Part shown: in pieces, positions 1 through 11,935 of the stretch | Layout: each line of letters begins with the position of its first letter | Position numbering within the stretch: position 1 is the stretch's first letter | Origin: Hysterium pulicare CBS 123377 | Taxonomy: Eukaryota > Ascomycota > Dothideomycetes > Hysteriales > Hysteriaceae | Assembly (NCBI GenBank): GCA_000467715.1 | Contig: AJFK01000925.1 | Location: forward strand, 1-55,891 | Direction of reading: 5' to 3' | DNA length: 55,891 bases | Position numbers and translations under genes: made by a program | The notes under the pieces: generated by a model | What the model was told of the DNA's origin: nothing | What the model saw: the letters and a program-made list of their open reading frames with translations, nothing else | Database searches by the model: none

Positions 1-58
1 TAATATTTTAGAAATATAATATTTTAGAAAAATATTATATTAGTAAAATATTAGGGGC
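1..58. repeat. AT-rich direct/inverted repeat block at window edge
   Basis: Almost pure A/T with a repeated AATATTTTAGA-like unit in direct copies and an inverted ATATTATATTAG-like partner, ending abruptly at a G-rich tetramer near 54. The base composition is unlike the following DNA. It may be the edge of an AT-rich, RIP-affected repeat or transposon relic lying to the left, but too little is visible to name an element. Confidence 0.5.
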
Positions 59-60
59 GA

Positions 61-590
61 AAAATTAGAGTGTAAGCGACTGTAGAAGACTCTACAAGAG
101 AAAGTTCGAAGGCTGAAAATGTAAAGACAAGAGAGCTACCCATTGTGGAAGGATGAGTTTGAGCGCGTGCCGTATAGTCGGAAAGAGAAGATCAAGAAAC
201 ACCGATACAATCTAGCCACTCAGACAAGTAGCAATGATGACCATTGACGCGGGCGCACAAAGAGCGAGAAGACAAAATATAACGAGCTGGTAGCGATCCG
301 CGATGGACTACTGTAGGAGATCTGAAGAGCTAATGAAGCTCTTGAAGAAGTTCATAATTAGTCTTTCGTTGACGCAGCACATAAGAACTTGTTCTTGTGT
401 TATGGTTTCTCCGAGAAGCGCTGAAGCAGAACGATGAAGTCAGGGCAGATAGTGATGAATTGGCCAAAGAGTAAGGAGATTCGACTGAGTGCATGTTATA
501 TAGGGACGAGCAGAACTATGAGAAAAGGAAGGTGGATGTCATTTAGCATTTAACTTAGCGTATCAAATTCAAGACTTTCAAAATAGCTCT
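61..590 (+). pseudogene. Possible decayed coiled-coil protein gene
   Basis: No open frame survives. Reading frame 2 from 61 to about 400, then frame 1 from 403 to about 590, gives lysine/glutamate/arginine-rich sequence resembling a coiled coil. It is cut by stops at 83, 122, 245, 314, 323 and 359 (frame 2) and 472, 544 and 556 (frame 1). That stop density is close to random expectation, and the strand is purine-rich, which by itself yields K/E/R-rich translations. The call rests only on how protein-like the text reads. The similar remnant at 2067-2930 suggests both could belong to one family. No family recognised. Confidence 0.28.
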
Positions 591-599
591 TCTATACGC

Positions 600-2066
600 C
601 CAAACGAGCTCCTATCTGAATCTGCAAGCCCTATCGAATCAAGCTTGAGCTTACTAGAGACATACACTTTTCTCCGGATGCCTCATGTCGTCCACCCTCA
701 CTCTCGAACGATGACGTCGCTCTTCACCCACGCCCTTCAGTCATTGTTCAATCCTGCTTCCATGTCCCAAGGATTGCCCAGTGTCCTGATCCGAAGACTT
801 ATTTGTATCCACGGCCGTTGTACAGCGAAGATTGGAATCCATCTGAAACCTGATGCAAAGCTGGGCGGCTTTTCTAGGGCCGTCTGTGCGCGTTATTCTT
901 CTCCCCCTAGCAGACAGCTTGCTTGTCACTCAAATCTTGGAAGCCGACCCTTTGGTCACATATTACCCATTCACGTGAACCAATATAGAAACCCCCATGG
1001 AAGTCGAGCGAGCGGAGTGCGGTGGTAGGGAAGAATCGACGGGAAAGCAATGCTGGGATTCTGAACTCGGTTATAGCGCAGCGTTGTAGCGACATGAAGA
1101 GGTCAGCTTCAAGGTCGCGGAACACTAACCATCTGGGATTGTAGTTAGTCATGAACGCCATCGAGATATGAAGAGTTGCGAAATACTTCCTCGCGCCTCT
1201 TGCTTTCCTTTTCACACTGGTGGATAGCTTGTCTGGCATGCGGAAACGACAACGATGTTGTATATACCGGGTTGAGATCGAGCTGAGCGACTCTTTCCCA
1301 TTCTTTGAGTCCTAGGTTGCAGCGGAACTTTGACATCAAGATACTTTAGGCGACGAGGTGAGAGCGTCGGCGATGTAGGGCTCCCTCGGAGAACGTGATT
1401 GGGTGTTAATGCGACAACTAAAGATCGGCTTTACAATATGGATGGTAATAGATCCATGAGGCGAGTTCTCCGACGGGCAATTGTTGATGTGAAAGGCAGA
1501 ACGTGGATGAATATCAAGTGTTGAGGCCTAGACACCGATTCGGGTATAGCGTGAATACTTCGTGCACGCAGCACCCTGAGACTTTGACTGAACATAATGT
1601 GGTAGGAAGTTTTATTTTAAAGCACGATATTCTCTAAGAGAATCTGAGTTCTGTAAGGTTCGAAAAAAGTTAGTTTTGAAACATCATAAACGCTCGCTGG
1701 GACTTTCGGTTCACAGTGAAGAGAAATGAGTGTAAGAACCAATCACTCCATCATCAACCTCCTTACGATGCATCTCCGGATGCAACATGCACCGTTCATT
1801 AACATGGACGCAGTTACCAACTTCAACGTAGCGAGTGTTAGTTGGCTGGGGTTTCTCCCACTCTGCTTACAGACTCTTTCCATCGCTTCAACACCATCGA
1901 ATCTTCTTTTCGATTTCACTGCCGTCTGAACGCAATAAAAGTCTCCACCAGCTCCCGGAAGCACCGTACGAGATAAGCTACAGCACGAAGCAAATGCAGA
2001 TATTGTCCACCACCCACCCAATTTGATGAAATCCGCCGGATATTGGCGATCTCGGCACGAAACATG
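600..2066. other. No gene supported
   Basis: Only short overlapping ORFs on both strands, none over 130 codons and none with a convincing splice partner. A minus-strand stretch near 1145-1339 reads somewhat protein-like but has no start or neighbouring exon that I can join to it. Confidence 0.5.
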
Positions 2067-2930
2067 AAAAGCAAACTACAAAGAGCTTTGTGAGACGATA
2101 GATACTCTCCAACGTGGACATGAGGACGAGATAGAACATCATCACGAAGACGAGGAGAAGGTGCTTGTGCTGCTGAGAAAAGTCCATTCTAGTTGACTGC
2201 CGCAAAACTCAGGTTGAGGAAGCCGAAGCAGCCGCCAAGAAAGGGCAGGATGAGTGGCGAGATGAAGTAATTACTGCCAATGCTGGGTACGAATTCGAAG
2301 CAACTGTCGAGAACGAGATAGATGACTGACACACAAGTTGGACGATTGCAAGAGCTGATGTCGCGAGGCTAGAAAATGAGGACAAAGCCGCGGAAATCAA
2401 GAGGCAGAAAGCTCTAGAGGCATTGAAGACGGATTTAGAAGTGGCAGTCGCAGAACAACGTCAGCCTCAAAGACAGGTTGGATGAAATGAAGACTGTGAT
2501 CAGAACCCGAACAACTGATATCGAACGATTATACGACCTCAACGGTACGTTCAACATCTTATACGAGGAACAGCGACAAGTAATTCGAGGTTTCATCGCG
2601 ACCCAAAGTATTCTTCCCTATACGTATAAAGCGATCCGCCGCCTCCGTCGTCTTGTCGAACTCTGCAACGATCAAAAGTTCTTGGTGCCCGATAATCGTA
2701 GAGGCGGAGCCAGGGCATTCGCATCCGTGGATCTTGACGACCGCGACATCACGTACGCGCCAGTGGATGAAGTCCTCAAGACCCTTGAAATCAAGCAAGA
2801 GATATATAGAGTGAAGCAAGTAGTAGAGAGCGCTGATTACGACGAGATTCTTAGATGGCTCCGCCGTGGGGTAGGTGTTGATCTTACACGTGAATGTCAC
2901 CGGTCTCAAGGCGAGACAATCTGGCGTTGA
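2067..2930 (+). pseudogene. Decayed coiled-coil protein remnant
   Basis: Three successive frames read as charged, alanine/glutamate-rich coiled-coil sequence. The middle stretch (about 2175-2490) contains runs such as VEEAEAAAKKGQDEW and ARADVARLENEDKAAE and has one internal TGA. The last stretch, 2478-2930, is an open 150-codon ORF with leucine/arginine-rich helices. Frame changes near 2170 and 2480 have no splice signals that I can see, so indels are more likely than introns. The open 3' part could still be read as a short protein from the ATG at 2484 or 2505. The family is not recognised. Confidence 0.35.
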
Positions 2931-5230
2931 TAGGCAACAGCCTCCGGTTTAGACCCAGGGTACGCAAAGGAGAGAAGATGATGATATGGTTCCGCATATC
3001 TGTGATTGCAGGATAGAATGAAGGTCTGAAAATCATACATATATGATCATCACGAGCCGACATGATCTCCGTAGCGAACGTCCAGCGAACGAGACGGGTT
3101 TGGCGACTGGGTAGATATTGCCACAAAACTTTAAGTCTCCCTCGTTGGTACACAGATGTGGCATCTCTGCGGTAATCGTGAATTGTGAAACGTTGAATTG
3201 TGAATCGTGTAGAGGTTGGATGCCGAGCGGGCGAACCCATGCCTATCTTGGTAACCCCAACGTCAAGGGCGCACAGCGCGTCATAGCTTGCAGCACCTCC
3301 CCTCCTGCAGCACCATACCCAAAAACACAACGCCGCATCGAATCCTCCATGGAAATCACTACAATCAGTCGTCAAAGGCATTGCGGCCGTACCATCTCTC
3401 CCTTTCTGCATCTGACTCAGTATTCATGTCTTGATCCGGCGTGAAGAGACAGGAGAGATCCCCCAAGACAGGACGCAGAACTGGCCGCTTGCAAGAGCTA
3501 CCAATACCGGGAAGCATCAACTTATTCAAGCACTCACTGCAGACGTAGTCGCTGCTGAGGAGGCATGTTTCACTCCTTTACTAGCAGTATCAAGCTAATT
3601 GACTCGAGCAGCTTTATACTCAAGATCAGCGACCCGAAAATATCACTCGCCTACGAAAGCAAGACGACGCGTCAATCTACAACCTGTTCCCTCACCCTCA
3701 AGAACAACTCATGTTTCTACCAGCATACACAGGGCAGCATTCGGTAAAGAAGCGGCTATTAGTGAGACTTTGGGAGAACAAATTGATTGGTGGATGAAAG
3801 GATGGTCAAGAGCCGAATACTCGTCGGATACTCGCAAGGAAGATATGGCAAACTCGGAGACTTATAGAGTATCACCATTCGGAACTGTTTTTCTTCAAGA
3901 AACGCGTAGACCCAAATGGAACAGATATCAAGGAACGGAAAAAGAATCGTTTTGGACAATAGCTTTGACTAATATGATACAGAGTCAGCTTGGACTTCGC
4001 TACCCTCTTGCTCTCTCCACTTCAACCTTGCACAGTGTGCCTCTCGCTGTGAACATTTCTTTGCAACGGCTGGTACTCCGTGCATCAGTAGCTTAAACCT
4101 CCGGCTTACGCAGGTTGATACTTGACGGTAATCGAAACAGACCCGACGCCGAATACACGCTCATCTTTCTACCATGGGAAGCCCTTCCCACCTCAGGTGC
4201 ACAAAGTCTACCACTGCAGATTGGGCTGAGGTTACGAATGAAAACTGAAGTGGAGCGTTGGGCGCCGAGCTATTGTGACGGGTAGACTTTGATGTGGTGA
4301 AGAATTAGCAACAAGAGAGACTGTGAGCTGCAGGCTGAGATAACGCTTGGGGGGCCTAGAGAAGGGCTTTGGGAGAGATGGACTCGTGAGGTGGTGCAAA
4401 GGATAGGGCGGCATTGAAGAATCGTCGGCGACGGCAGGGCGGTCGGACTCCGGTGGCGTTGCGCATCCACAGCCCCACAAGAAGCGACCCGTCGCTATAT
4501 CGCGACTTTGGAGGGAGATGAAGCGTGTGCTGGCCACTCCAAATCCACTTAAGCTTACGAGTACTGTATTTCGATGAAGAGAATGGCACACGAACGAGGG
4601 GAATGAGATGTAGAATGCGCAGGGAAGCAGTGGGCTGCTATCGAACGTGCCGAGGAGAATTATACGGATCTTACTGTGGTTTTGAGCGACTCGAGTTCGG
4701 AATGAGATCGTTAGATGCAGTAAACATAGCCGACGGCGATGAGATCACTACATTCGCTGCTGCTGATGAGGGCCCTTAGGCGATCCGGATCAGACGAAAC
4801 GAAATAGAAGACTGTTTAACTAGCAACTGTAGATGAACTTATCCCAATCTCTCGAGCCACTACCCTCGTTGATTCGAGCCTTATGGTGAGCGGCATCGCA
4901 CTGCTTTTACCATTTGACTTCCCCTTCATGGCCACCAGTGGCCTTACTGCTCTGTCAGTGCCATATGGCATCATCTCAAAGGGTTATTTCAACTTGTGAT
5001 GGCAATGATTTCCTTTCGTCTAAAAAATGAGCCGTCATGCTCATGGCCCAGATCAGGGGTCAGGTAAGAGCACGCCCTCCCTCCGTTATCACTAACAATG
5101 TCCAAGCCGCATTTAGCAGTTCTACTAGCGTTAGTTTATTATACATTGCCTATCTTCGCGACGTCCATTTTGCAAATCCGCGATACGTGACCTACTGCTC
5201 CCGTAGTGTCATCGCAACCTCTGTTCCGCA
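2931..5230. other. Mostly featureless; short coding-like fragments
   Basis: The 175-codon minus-strand ORF at 2884-3411 has no coding character or splice context that I can defend. Plus-strand fragments near 3590-3790 (residues such as QEQLMFLPAYTGQHSVKK) and 4583-4700 (AIERAEENYTDLTVVLSD) read like protein, but only for 30-60 codons and with stops. They could be gene debris. A possible short exon starts at 5028 followed by a GTAAGA donor, but its continuation hits a stop within about 25 codons. Confidence 0.35.
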
Positions 5231-5870
5231 GATCCGCAATTCAACGGGGATATCACAAACTCCCACAATATCGTTGTCTCGCGCATCTCAGCAAATGCAG
5301 CAAAGCACGCTATTCTCATCGGTCAGGTCTTCCTTAACGCCTCCGCCGCTTCTAGAAGAGAGTCCATCGTGCATGATATCGAGTAGTGTGCGCTGAATGG
5401 AGATCCGTCGATTTCGGTCTCCCGGCAAGGAAATGTGAATACGCAGCCAAACACAGTGTTCGAAAGATCTTCAAAGAGGTCAAAAATCTTCCTTTAGATA
5501 TGTCGAGCAAGAGGAGCATGGTGAAGATAGTCGATTTGTAGATATTACTATGAGATTGGCCTTCAATATTGATGAAGTAACCTCAATAGCGGCGGTGACA
5601 CTCGGATCTGTAGTTATTAGGATGCCCGAGCTTTGCTGAGCGGAAATTAATATCATTTTAAATATATTAGCGGCAGTGACTACATCTGGTACTATTGAAG
5701 CCGAAGCTGAACTTTGAAGAAGGTGCAATGATGCTGCGGATATATGAAATGGGAACTGCACCGAAAGAGATTCGACACCATCCCAGTTCATAGTGTCGTC
5801 CCCTCGCGGAAACGGCACTGTCGAGGATGGGGACGGTGTGAATGGATGGCGGCGTAAAAGGGTGATATGA
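5231..5870 (+). pseudogene. Decayed gene of unknown function
   Basis: From 5231 the plus strand reads about 85 codons of ordinary protein-like sequence (for example SRISANAAKHAILIGQVF) with one TAG at 5384. Near 5480 the reading moves to another frame and continues from 5484 for about 130 codons with TGA at 5637, 5715 and 5745. Random DNA of this composition would be expected to carry roughly twice as many stops. No motif, signal peptide or membrane segment stands out. The frame change has no obvious intron, so I infer an indel. The antisense 112-codon ORF at 5480-5818 is read as a shadow. Confidence 0.35.
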
Positions 5871-5924
5871 TCTGGAGTGGAAGAAGATCAGCTAGAGTGG
5901 CTTTTCTTACCATCGGAATCGGCC

Positions 5925-6330
5925 CCAGGACGTTGAACAGGGGCGTAGCAGGATTCGGTTTACCCGAGTAAGGGGTTTTTCAAGGTTGTGGAAATCACGC
6001 TGGTCATGAACTTCCTAAATTATTGTCAACGCATTATCCTTAGGGAATCCGCGTTGCAGAGGACTCTGTCTTCGATATTCTGCCGATGAGTGAGGACTTG
6101 CTATGCGAAGAGACGAGTGGGAAAGCCACAGACGTAATGAAACGAGTATTGAGGCATGGAGCGAAGGAGCACGGCCGGTATCATTATTCGCGAGATTACG
6201 AACTCTTCAGCTGTACAAGGGTCAAGGGTTTCAATTCTATATAAGACATTGCGGATAACCTCATAGCTGGCAACTTGCTTTCAGGCTTCGTACAGTCAAA
6301 ATGGGCTTTTCAGGCCGGTAGTAAGGAACC
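5925..6330 (+). pseudogene. Decayed coding fragment, perhaps 3' part of the preceding remnant
   Basis: From about 6040 the frame gives some 95 protein-like codons (VFDILPMSEDLLCEE, ELFSCTRVKG) with a single TAA near 6241. A CTTAG acceptor-like site lies just upstream at about 6041. It lies on the same strand as the 5231-5870 remnant, so it may be a further exon of that gene. No family recognised. Confidence 0.28.
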
Positions 6331-7240
6331 TGGGTAGACACAAACCATATCAAGATGACCATCTACATACTCTGAAGCATGGTCTGCCACAGCTTGACTT
6401 CTCTTGCTCTTCATTGGACTACTTAGCTTCGTCGTCAGAGGCCATCCTCTCGGGGGACGTTTCTGAACTTTTGCGCTCTTGATTCTAGCGGCAATAGAAG
6501 GCTTCACGACCTCGAGTGTTTGTTGACGTCGAAACTTATCCTCTGCAGCAGTGAGACAGTCAAAACGCTAACGAGTGGATAATAGTATCATATGATTTCC
6601 GACATCCTCTTGAACTGCCTGAGTCGTACTCGTCTCGGCACAACTGATGCTCTAGCACATCGATCTCTCCCCTCGCTAACTGGTACTATGTCCAACTGGG
6701 GTTGTGCAATGTGCCTTCCGGCTTGGATGTGTTTGGAGAGTGCGATGATTCGGGGCGCTTGCGTGAAGGCTTTCTCGTTGCTCAAAGGAGGTGTCCGAGG
6801 TGTCTTGACGAAGCGCGAAGGAGGTATGATATATTGCTGATCTTGCGGAGGGTGGAACATGGTCATGCGTTATGATTGGAGTTGAGTCGCACTGCATAGT
6901 TGAAGATGATACGGAAATGGATGTTTCGCGATGGCGGTTGAGCTTCAGCCTCATCCATTTCAGCGTCTTTAGGGCTGTAGGGCTGTAGGGCTATACAAAG
7001 TAGGGCGGAGGACGGGCTTGGCGCCTGGTTTTCGCGCCTGGCAGCCCCCGCAACACGCCGCTACACCAAGACATCTTCCACAGCCATCTGCCTTCTCGCC
7101 GTCGCTATCGCAAGTCCTGGAGAGCGTGGCGTCTTTTTGTAATGAATGGCCCTTAATCCCACGACGACGCACTCCAAAGACGTGAGGAGACCACCACACA
7201 CCGCGCGCAATCGGTCCAGCAGCGACAAGTCCGCAATGCC
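6331..7240. other. No gene supported
   Basis: Overlapping short ORFs on both strands without splice context. 6976-6998 holds a small tandem repeat (AGGGCTGT-like, three copies). Otherwise I see nothing. Confidence 0.5.
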
Positions 7241-7600
7241 TCCGCCTCTGCCTCACAACCTCGAGAGGTAGCCAACGAACGGCAGCAAAACCATTCCAGC
7301 TTCAACGCTCATATTAGAATCCAAACAGTTCACACTACAAAGCAATGAACATCGCGAAGAGAGACGTCTCCGCAAACAAAACGTAGCTTTTAGAGAGCAG
7401 CAATCAACGAACAACCTTACACATCTTCGGTGGAACAACTAGTCAGTCGAAAAGCTAATTGATGCGGCTTTAGAAAGGCAAATGGCGGGAATCTAAGCCG
7501 CTAGCAGGAATTGCTGAGCAGAGAAGTCCTCCGTCCCGGTCATATCACAACTGTTCAACAGACTTTAGCCGGAAATATGTTTGGATAGGACGAGGTACAC
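7241..7600 (+). pseudogene. Coiled-coil-like coding debris
   Basis: Two alternating plus-strand frames give glutamine/arginine-rich helical sequence. The clearest part is 7445-7520 (VEKLIDAALERQMAG), followed by in-frame TAA and TGA. The strand composition resembles the remnants at 61 and 2067. There is no start codon, splice site or family that I can support. Confidence 0.22.
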
Positions 7601-8322
7601 ACCTTTTTATTCAGCTATAGTTACCATGCGCTTATCTTCACATTCATGTAGTGAAAAATAGGATGCTATGAAAGCTATGGGCAAGCTTACTCAACTTCCA
7701 TATTCCGGCCAACTCAACTCCAGCGATGGATCACAAACCCTCCCTCCCATTAATGTGGAACATGATACTGGATATTCTGGGAATCTTAAGATGGCTGAAT
7801 GTATCATACAATATTCAAGGCATACGTATCGACGATATGGAATGAAATGCCAAGAATGAACCAGATTACCTGCATTTCCCCAAAACCATACCTACCTATA
7901 CATCTAATACAAGGGTCTTTTAAATATTGTATCATACGATTTCAGGTCATGTCCGGTCAGTCCAGAATCGGCACATCGAAAGACTGAATGTAAACCTCCC
8001 ATATCCACCTTGAAGGTATGTCACCGTGTAAACTTGCGCGGGTATCAACATGAAGACCATGCAAAGACAGGCGGTGTCCACCAGGCAGGTGTCCGTATTA
8101 TTGCCGGCTGGAATCTCCTTAAAATCGCCCGAGAGACTGCGCTTCTACAACGTTCTCTGGAACTTCAATACCTGACCACGAACTTCTGCGTCCCAAAAGT
8201 CCCAGGTTTCACTACCCAAAGCACGAGACTCGGTATTATGGGGGATTCAAATGGGTCCAGCGAGGTGTGCCTCCCTTTATTCAATTGCTGGTCAATGCCT
8301 TCTGACACAATTTCATCTTTAG
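7601..8322. other. Unassigned upstream region
   Basis: It contains short ORFs only. A possible upstream exon for the gene at 8323 ends at about 8261, where the sequence GAGGTGTGC could act as a donor for an intron of about 60 nt ending at 8322. The reading frame of that exon is uncertain. Confidence 0.3.
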
Positions 8323-8871
8323 AGCAATTTCCGTATTGTACATCGCGGACAATCGTTTGAAGCGATCGTTACGACCTCGAAAGACGACCACATCTCGGTT
8401 CCGCTGTTCAATTTTGAACACGTCAGGACTTTACAGCTAGGACTACTTGTACGATTTCTTGAGTATCGGAAAACGAAGGAGGGATACAATGACCCTATCA
8501 CCGTGAGGGAATGGATGACGACGAAGACGGCAGACATCATAAAACCGAGGAGAAAGACGAAGAAAATTAGTCTCGCGGAGTATACAAGACGGCGAGCGGA
8601 AGAGAAGGCAAAGAGGGAGAATGATGGCAAGGAGGAACTGTTGGCAGGAACGAAAGAGGGCTATGATAACCCTATCATTGTGGAGGAAAGGATGACGAAG
8701 GAGACGGCAGACACCACAAAGCCGGAGACCAAGCCGAAGAAAATTAGTCTTGCGGAGTATACAAGGCGGCGAGCTGAGAAGGCAAAGAAAGAGAATGATG
8801 GCAAGGAGGGACTATTGGCCGGAACGAAGAGCGACAACAATACGTCACCCCAGCAAGACAAACATCAGTGA
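8323..8871 (+). CDS. 3' exon of a protein with a duplicated lysine-rich 59-residue unit
   Basis: The frame is open for 182 codons from a CTTTAG acceptor-like site (8317-8322) to a TGA at 8869. The first part (HRGQSFEAIVTTSKDDHISV, then FEHVRTLQLG) reads like a folded domain. The second part is two tandem copies of a charged unit, 8479-8655 and 8656-8829. Each begins EGY and contains KISLAEYTRRRAE followed by ENDGKE and LLAGTK. Short KISL-x-x-Y-basic stretches occur in disordered parts of some fungal chromatin proteins, but I do not assign a function. The start codon must lie in an upstream exon that I cannot place with certainty. After the TGA the same frame stays open to about 9069, so the stop could be secondary. 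The antisense ORFs are shadows. Confidence 0.45.
   Translation, partial: SNFRIVHRGQSFEAIVTTSKDDHISVPLFNFEHVRTLQLGLLVRFLEYRKTKEGYNDPITVREWMTTKTADIIKPRRKTKKISLAEYTRRRAEEKAKRENDGKEELLAGTKEGYDNPIIVEERMTKETADTTKPETKPKKISLAEYTRRRAEKAKKENDGKEGLLAGTKSDNNTSPQQDKHQ
8479..8829 (+). repeat. Tandem duplication, 177 + 174 bp, in coding frame
   Basis: Unit 1 (8479-8655) and unit 2 (8656-8829) share most bases, including a long run around the codons for KKISLAEYTR. Unit 2 lacks one glutamate codon. The copies have diverged mainly by substitutions, so the duplication is not very recent. Confidence 0.8.
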
Positions 8872-11150
8872 CAGGGTGGCGTGGCATGGTGGAGGTATGG
8901 AGCGGTGAAAAGTGGCGTTACTTTCTTCCTTCTCAATGAAAGACTCATGATCTACATCCTGGTTAGAAGAGAAACGGAGGCGGTCTGGCATGCACGCACG
9001 GTCGCCCTCCCTGGTCTGAATCGTTGTAAACAACTTCATCACTCTGAAACACGGAGAAGTTGGAATTGATTGAATCTACGTCTACATAAAAGTCCTCCTT
9101 GTGGCTCTTGAAAGCGTGAACCGTCCATATCGGCTCAATCCCCACTACTGGAAGCCCAACCATGCCACGTTCTTGAACTTGCTGGCATCGGACCCGCTCC
9201 ATTATTCCCCGCATCTCGAAAACCCACCCACTTTATAGTAGGAGATCTTGTTCCCTATGGATACTCTAAACTGTCCAGATCAAAGCGATAGCTGCTCTAA
9301 AAAGGTTTGGAGCGAAAATTATCCATCTGACTCTCTAATCTTGGATCATATCTTACTGAAGTGATGAGGTTTCACAAAGCGAACCAACTAGCTTGGAAAC
9401 TCCCTTCGGAATCTTAAGAACGACAATTGTAGCTTCTCCAAACGGCGCAGCTTGTACAGTGAGGTCGCTCTGGTCAATCCACCATTACCGGTCCTTTCTT
9501 GTCATCCGAAGCTAATCGTGCGCCCTGCGCCGACTCCGCAACAGCGTCCTGAACGATTTCGAGAGTCCTTTGTCATGAGGAGGAAGCAAGAGGATTTCTT
9601 AATTGGACGTGGTTCTTTTGGTCCATAGAATTGACCTGGTAACCTGTGGACGGTCCCATTGGTGCCGTTCGTGCTGGCCATCGTTAGTTAGCGTTCGAAT
9701 GTATGGCCATGCCCTTATGCATTTCAGTATTTGAGAAACAGACTCGAAGGCTAGGAGATCGAGGAGATGGAATGAGGGTCGGATGGCAAGGCTCTTCAAT
9801 TCCAGGGATAGTCGAATGGACGTACGAAGTCAATCAAGTGGCCCGGATTCGTTGGGGAAAGAAAAACATATACTGAGAGAAGTTGAGTAAGTCATTTGGT
9901 CTCATACCTACGCTGTTATTGCGCCAAACTCGGTCGAAACCATGCGAGACGAGGGGTGATACGATGACGTTCATGTCTAGGCACGAAACCGTCATGCCGA
10001 ATGAGGCGTCCTTGAGACAGTGGCAGTGTTGGCGATTGAGAAGTGAAAGTCCTCTTCTCCGAACTGTCGAAAGACTCGGAAATCATTAGACATGGTTCTG
10101 TCATTAAGTGTTCTTTTCTCAAAGCCAACGCCTTCTTTCCTTGAGTGATAAAGGAATAGGAGCTTTTCGGGAGCGTTACTTCCGAGACAACTTTGAAGAA
10201 TCGGTGGAAATGTGGAGAAGGATGGCTCTAGGAAATAGAGCTGCTTTTGCCATTTGCATTTGTTGTATGGAAAAGAATAGAAAGAGTATGGATTGAATGG
10301 TGAGCATCTAAGGCGTTTGACAGCTACTATGGAATCTCAGCGGGAAGAAAACTTTTTTGTAGGTCATGCTTCCATGCCCGATTTGAAGAAGTCCACGAAA
10401 CGAAAAAGGGAAACATTTCGAGAAGCTCTGCGTTCTTTAAGCGTTAAATTCCCTTTAGAAAGTTGAATAGAAGAGAATTATGTCAGATGGTAGACCTTAG
10501 GGGTGTTTCCCTTTCACTACAAACACGAATCGGAAAGAATACCTTCTCAGAGGCTCTGCTTCCGAGCCCGAGAACTTTGACAGGCGTTAGAGAAGCAGAG
10601 CTTTTCGTAGCGAAAAATGGAAGCGTCATTTAAGATGTGGCTTCGTTGGCTTTGACTTCGAGGCGCAGTGCAGGGACTGCTGCTACATTTTCGCTGGCTG
10701 CGTCATGGAAGGGCTTGCAGTCCTAACTAGAGCCAGAGGGTTTCCCGAGCGAATTGATCTGATCGACAGTGGATGAAGTATCTGGCTCAGTTCTGCATAA
10801 TGTTGGAAGTTTGGATGCTCCACCTACGCAACCGGCCAGAAGTTTGCGACGGGGCGCCGTCCTGTCGGGGTTGCCAAAGCCACGGCCGCCCCGCCCGGCC
10901 TGAACCGTGGCCATAACAACAACCACCCACCGCTCCACCTCCACGCTCCACCTCCACGCTCACTTTGTCGCTTTCCAGAAACCCACGAGTCAAAGCCAAG
11001 GTATGTACGTTACGACACTGGGAGTCAAAGTTCTTCGTCCTTTCTGGTTTCCTGCAGATGTGCTAATTCGGTTCTTTTCCCAGAAAGAATACGTCGCTTG
11101 ACTGAACGGCCTCTTTCGCCTCTTTCGCGCTCCTCGCCTCCTCCTCAAGC
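8872..11150. other. No gene supported
   Basis: There are many short ORFs on both strands. A minus-strand stretch at 9050-9214 reads moderately protein-like and has a TATAAAG upstream on that strand (about 9230), but it lacks a clear second exon. Around 10985-11060 a GTATGT...CTGCAG pair could be a real plus-strand intron (about 11000-11057), with proline-rich sequence before it and nothing convincing after it. 10360-10620 contains loosely repeated GAAGCTCTGC/GAGGCTCTGC phrases. Confidence 0.35.
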
Positions 11151-11153
11151 CTC

Positions 11154-11935
11154 ATGACGTTTCCCACCGCCGAAGAACGGGCGCAGCTACAAATCACTCT
11201 CGTAGCGTCGCATGCGCCATACGAACACATCACGCTGGCCTAGCAGAGAATACATGGTTCCACACTCCGCGCAAGGAGGTCCAAAGATCCCCATCACGAA
11301 ATCCTCCTCTCGCAGTCAATGCGCCTGGTCAGCTACATCAAACTACCAATGACACTTCCGCTTGGCGTATTCTCCTATCTGAGGCTGGTGTGTGGTGCAA
11401 TCTGCTAGTCATCGCGGAACGGTCCGATCCGGACGCTATCAGGATTAGAGCGAAGACATTCGGGCCGGTTGATAGAAGGTTAGGATATGAGCATGGTTGG
11501 ATGTATACTTGCTGATCTTATAGCTAAGGGCTGCTACACATACCTGGGTCGAAAACCAGAGTGCCGGGAGGATGAGCATGGGGTCGAACGCGGGACTTGA
11601 GTCGACCAAGAGGCTTAGAATTCCCATACCACGAGGTTTGGATAAGGATGCGCAGGAACAGAAGGCTATCAACATTTTCCTGGGCCGGTTTCATCTCTGG
11701 GTCCGTTACATGGCGTTGAGTATTGCATTTCAAACTCGAATACTCTTTTGCAAAGGCGAATGCCCGTTTTGCAGCATACGAAACCCTATACTTACTCTGA
11801 TATCGTTTATTCCATTGGGAGGCAATTGAGATTACCGCGAGAGCGAGAAAATGACCTCGACAAGCAGCTTTCCTTATATCAAATAATTGATCAGTCTGAG
11901 CAAGTCCTCAAGGTAACGTGGTCGTTGCTGTGACC
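11154..11935 (+). pseudogene. Decayed coding debris, unknown family
   Basis: An ATG at 11154 opens about 28 codons, then TAG. A shifted frame gives some 65 open codons (LLSEAGVWCNLLVIAERSD) to about 11480. A further frame from about 11572 gives ALSIAFQTRILF, and one from 11775 gives charged helical sequence (RERENDLDKQLSLYQII) ending at a GTAACG donor-like site near 11914. Each block looks coding by composition, but at least three frame changes separate them. I infer a degraded gene. No family recognised. Confidence 0.25.

Noticed and set aside
2884-3411. 175-codon minus ORF
   Set aside because: Irregular composition rich in Cys/Arg/His, overlaps the end of a plus-strand remnant, no splice or domain evidence.
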